Shown here piece by piece: positions 6,791 through 7,098 of a stretch of 7,098 nt of DNA. The position numbers were made by a program, and so were the translations under genes. Source of the DNA: Omnitrophica WOR_2 bacterium RIFCSPLOWO2_12_FULL_46_30 (lineage in GTDB: Bacteria > Omnitrophota > Gorgyraeia > Gygaellales > UBA12090); NCBI GenBank assembly GCA_001805845.1, contig MHHA01000016.1, forward strand, positions 1 to 7,098, in the 5' to 3' direction. Below the pieces are notes generated by a model. It did not search any database, was not told the DNA's origin, and worked only from the letters and a program-made list of their open reading frames with translations. Numbering within the stretch: position 1 is the first letter of the stretch; every line of letters begins with the position of its first letter.

Positions 6791-7098
6791 GAAAATCGCC
6801 TGATTTCATCCATTGGTTTTCTTTTTTTATCCCGCGCAACCTGGGCCTCCGGATAGCCAAGGCTGAGCATTATATCAACCTTTTGAGCTTTTGGAATGCC
6901 TAATACCCGTTTTACTGCTTTTTCGTCAAACCAGCCAAGCCAGCAGGCGCCCAGGCCTTCTTCCTGCGCCTGCAAAATCAGATGTTCGCAGGCGATTCCA
7001 ATATCAACCAGCGCATATTGCATACCCCTGAAATAGCCGCCCAGGCGGCAAAGATACGACGAGCGCTCCGTAACTACCGCAATGATTACCGGCGCCTT
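6787..7098 (-). CDS. Nitroreductase-family flavoprotein, C-terminal part (5' end outside window)
   Basis: The frame is open from the window's right edge to a TGA at 6787-6789, giving the last 103 residues. An internal ATG at 7023 is not the start, because the frame continues upstream without a stop and the upstream residues (APVIIAVVTE, then YFRGMQYALVDIGIA) fit the family. Nitroreductases are FMN-binding NAD(P)H oxidoreductases, usually cytoplasmic dimers of about 170-220 residues. The visible part carries the typical second half: a helix with D-IGIACEHLILQA, the glycine-rich EEGLGACWLGWF segment near the flavin, then the VLGIP and MLSLGYPE signatures that end the fold. About half the protein is missing, so substrate and subfamily cannot be told. 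Its stop codon overlaps the -35 box of the htpX promoter, and the gap to htpX is 47 bases. It may belong to a separate upstream transcription unit. Family assignment is firm; the function is not known. Confidence 0.88.
   Translation of the reverse strand, partial: KAPVIIAVVTERSSYLCRLGGYFRGMQYALVDIGIACEHLILQAQEEGLGACWLGWFDEKAVKRVLGIPKAQKVDIMLSLGYPEAQVARDKKRKPMDEIRRFS

Noticed and set aside
6787..7023. A complete 78-residue protein starting at the ATG at 7023
   Set aside because: The frame stays open to the window edge and the upstream residues fit the nitroreductase fold, so this is the tail of a longer gene.
1..7098. Defence system, mobile element, CRISPR array, tRNA or rRNA
   Set aside because: All recognisable genes are ordinary metabolic, peptidase or transport genes. 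No transposase, integrase, nuclease, regularly spaced repeats or cloverleaf-like sequence was seen.

Overview
This is a compact stretch of a bacterial chromosome with every recognisable gene on the minus strand. It reads from the right edge (7098) to the left edge (1). Gene order in the direction of transcription is: the end of a nitroreductase-family flavoprotein; an HtpX-like M48 membrane metalloprotease; tryptophan synthase beta (trpB) and alpha (trpA); an M16 (pitrilysin/MPP-type) zinc peptidase; an MgtE magnesium channel; and a CNNM/DUF21-CBS membrane protein. The first codons of one more gene may run off the left edge. No tRNA, rRNA, CRISPR array, transposase or convincing terminator was seen. 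No gap between genes exceeds about 70 bases.

The organism looks like a free-living-type Gram-negative or candidate-phylum bacterium of moderate GC with tightly packed operons. The style of the proteins resembles uncultured lineages such as Omnitrophota, but that is an impression; a protein search against genome-resolved databases would be needed to place it. No horizontal-transfer signature was noticed.

The layout suggests one transcription unit that starts at a very good sigma-70-type promoter just behind the nitroreductase gene (TTGAAA, 16-base spacer, extended -10 TGTTATAAT). This is followed by a strong Shine-Dalgarno sequence and htpX. A 68-base spacer separates htpX from trpB. From trpB onward the genes are packed: trpB/trpA share one base (TAATG), trpA/M16 overlap by 26 bases, M16/mgtE overlap as ATGA, and mgtE and the CNNM gene are 2 bases apart. 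Translational coupling along trpB-trpA-M16-mgtE-CNNM is therefore likely.

Functionally the cluster is mixed. trpBA make tryptophan from indole-3-glycerol phosphate and serine. HtpX and the M16 enzyme are zinc peptidases (membrane quality control and peptide processing). MgtE takes Mg2+ in, and CNNM-family proteins are linked to Mg2+ efflux. I see no previously undescribed defence or mobile system here. The points most worth a second look are a perfect EF-hand-type calcium loop inside the HtpX-like protease, the MgtE/CNNM magnesium pair, the CNNM protein that stops right after its CBS domains, and trpBA embedded among peptidase and magnesium genes rather than with other trp genes.
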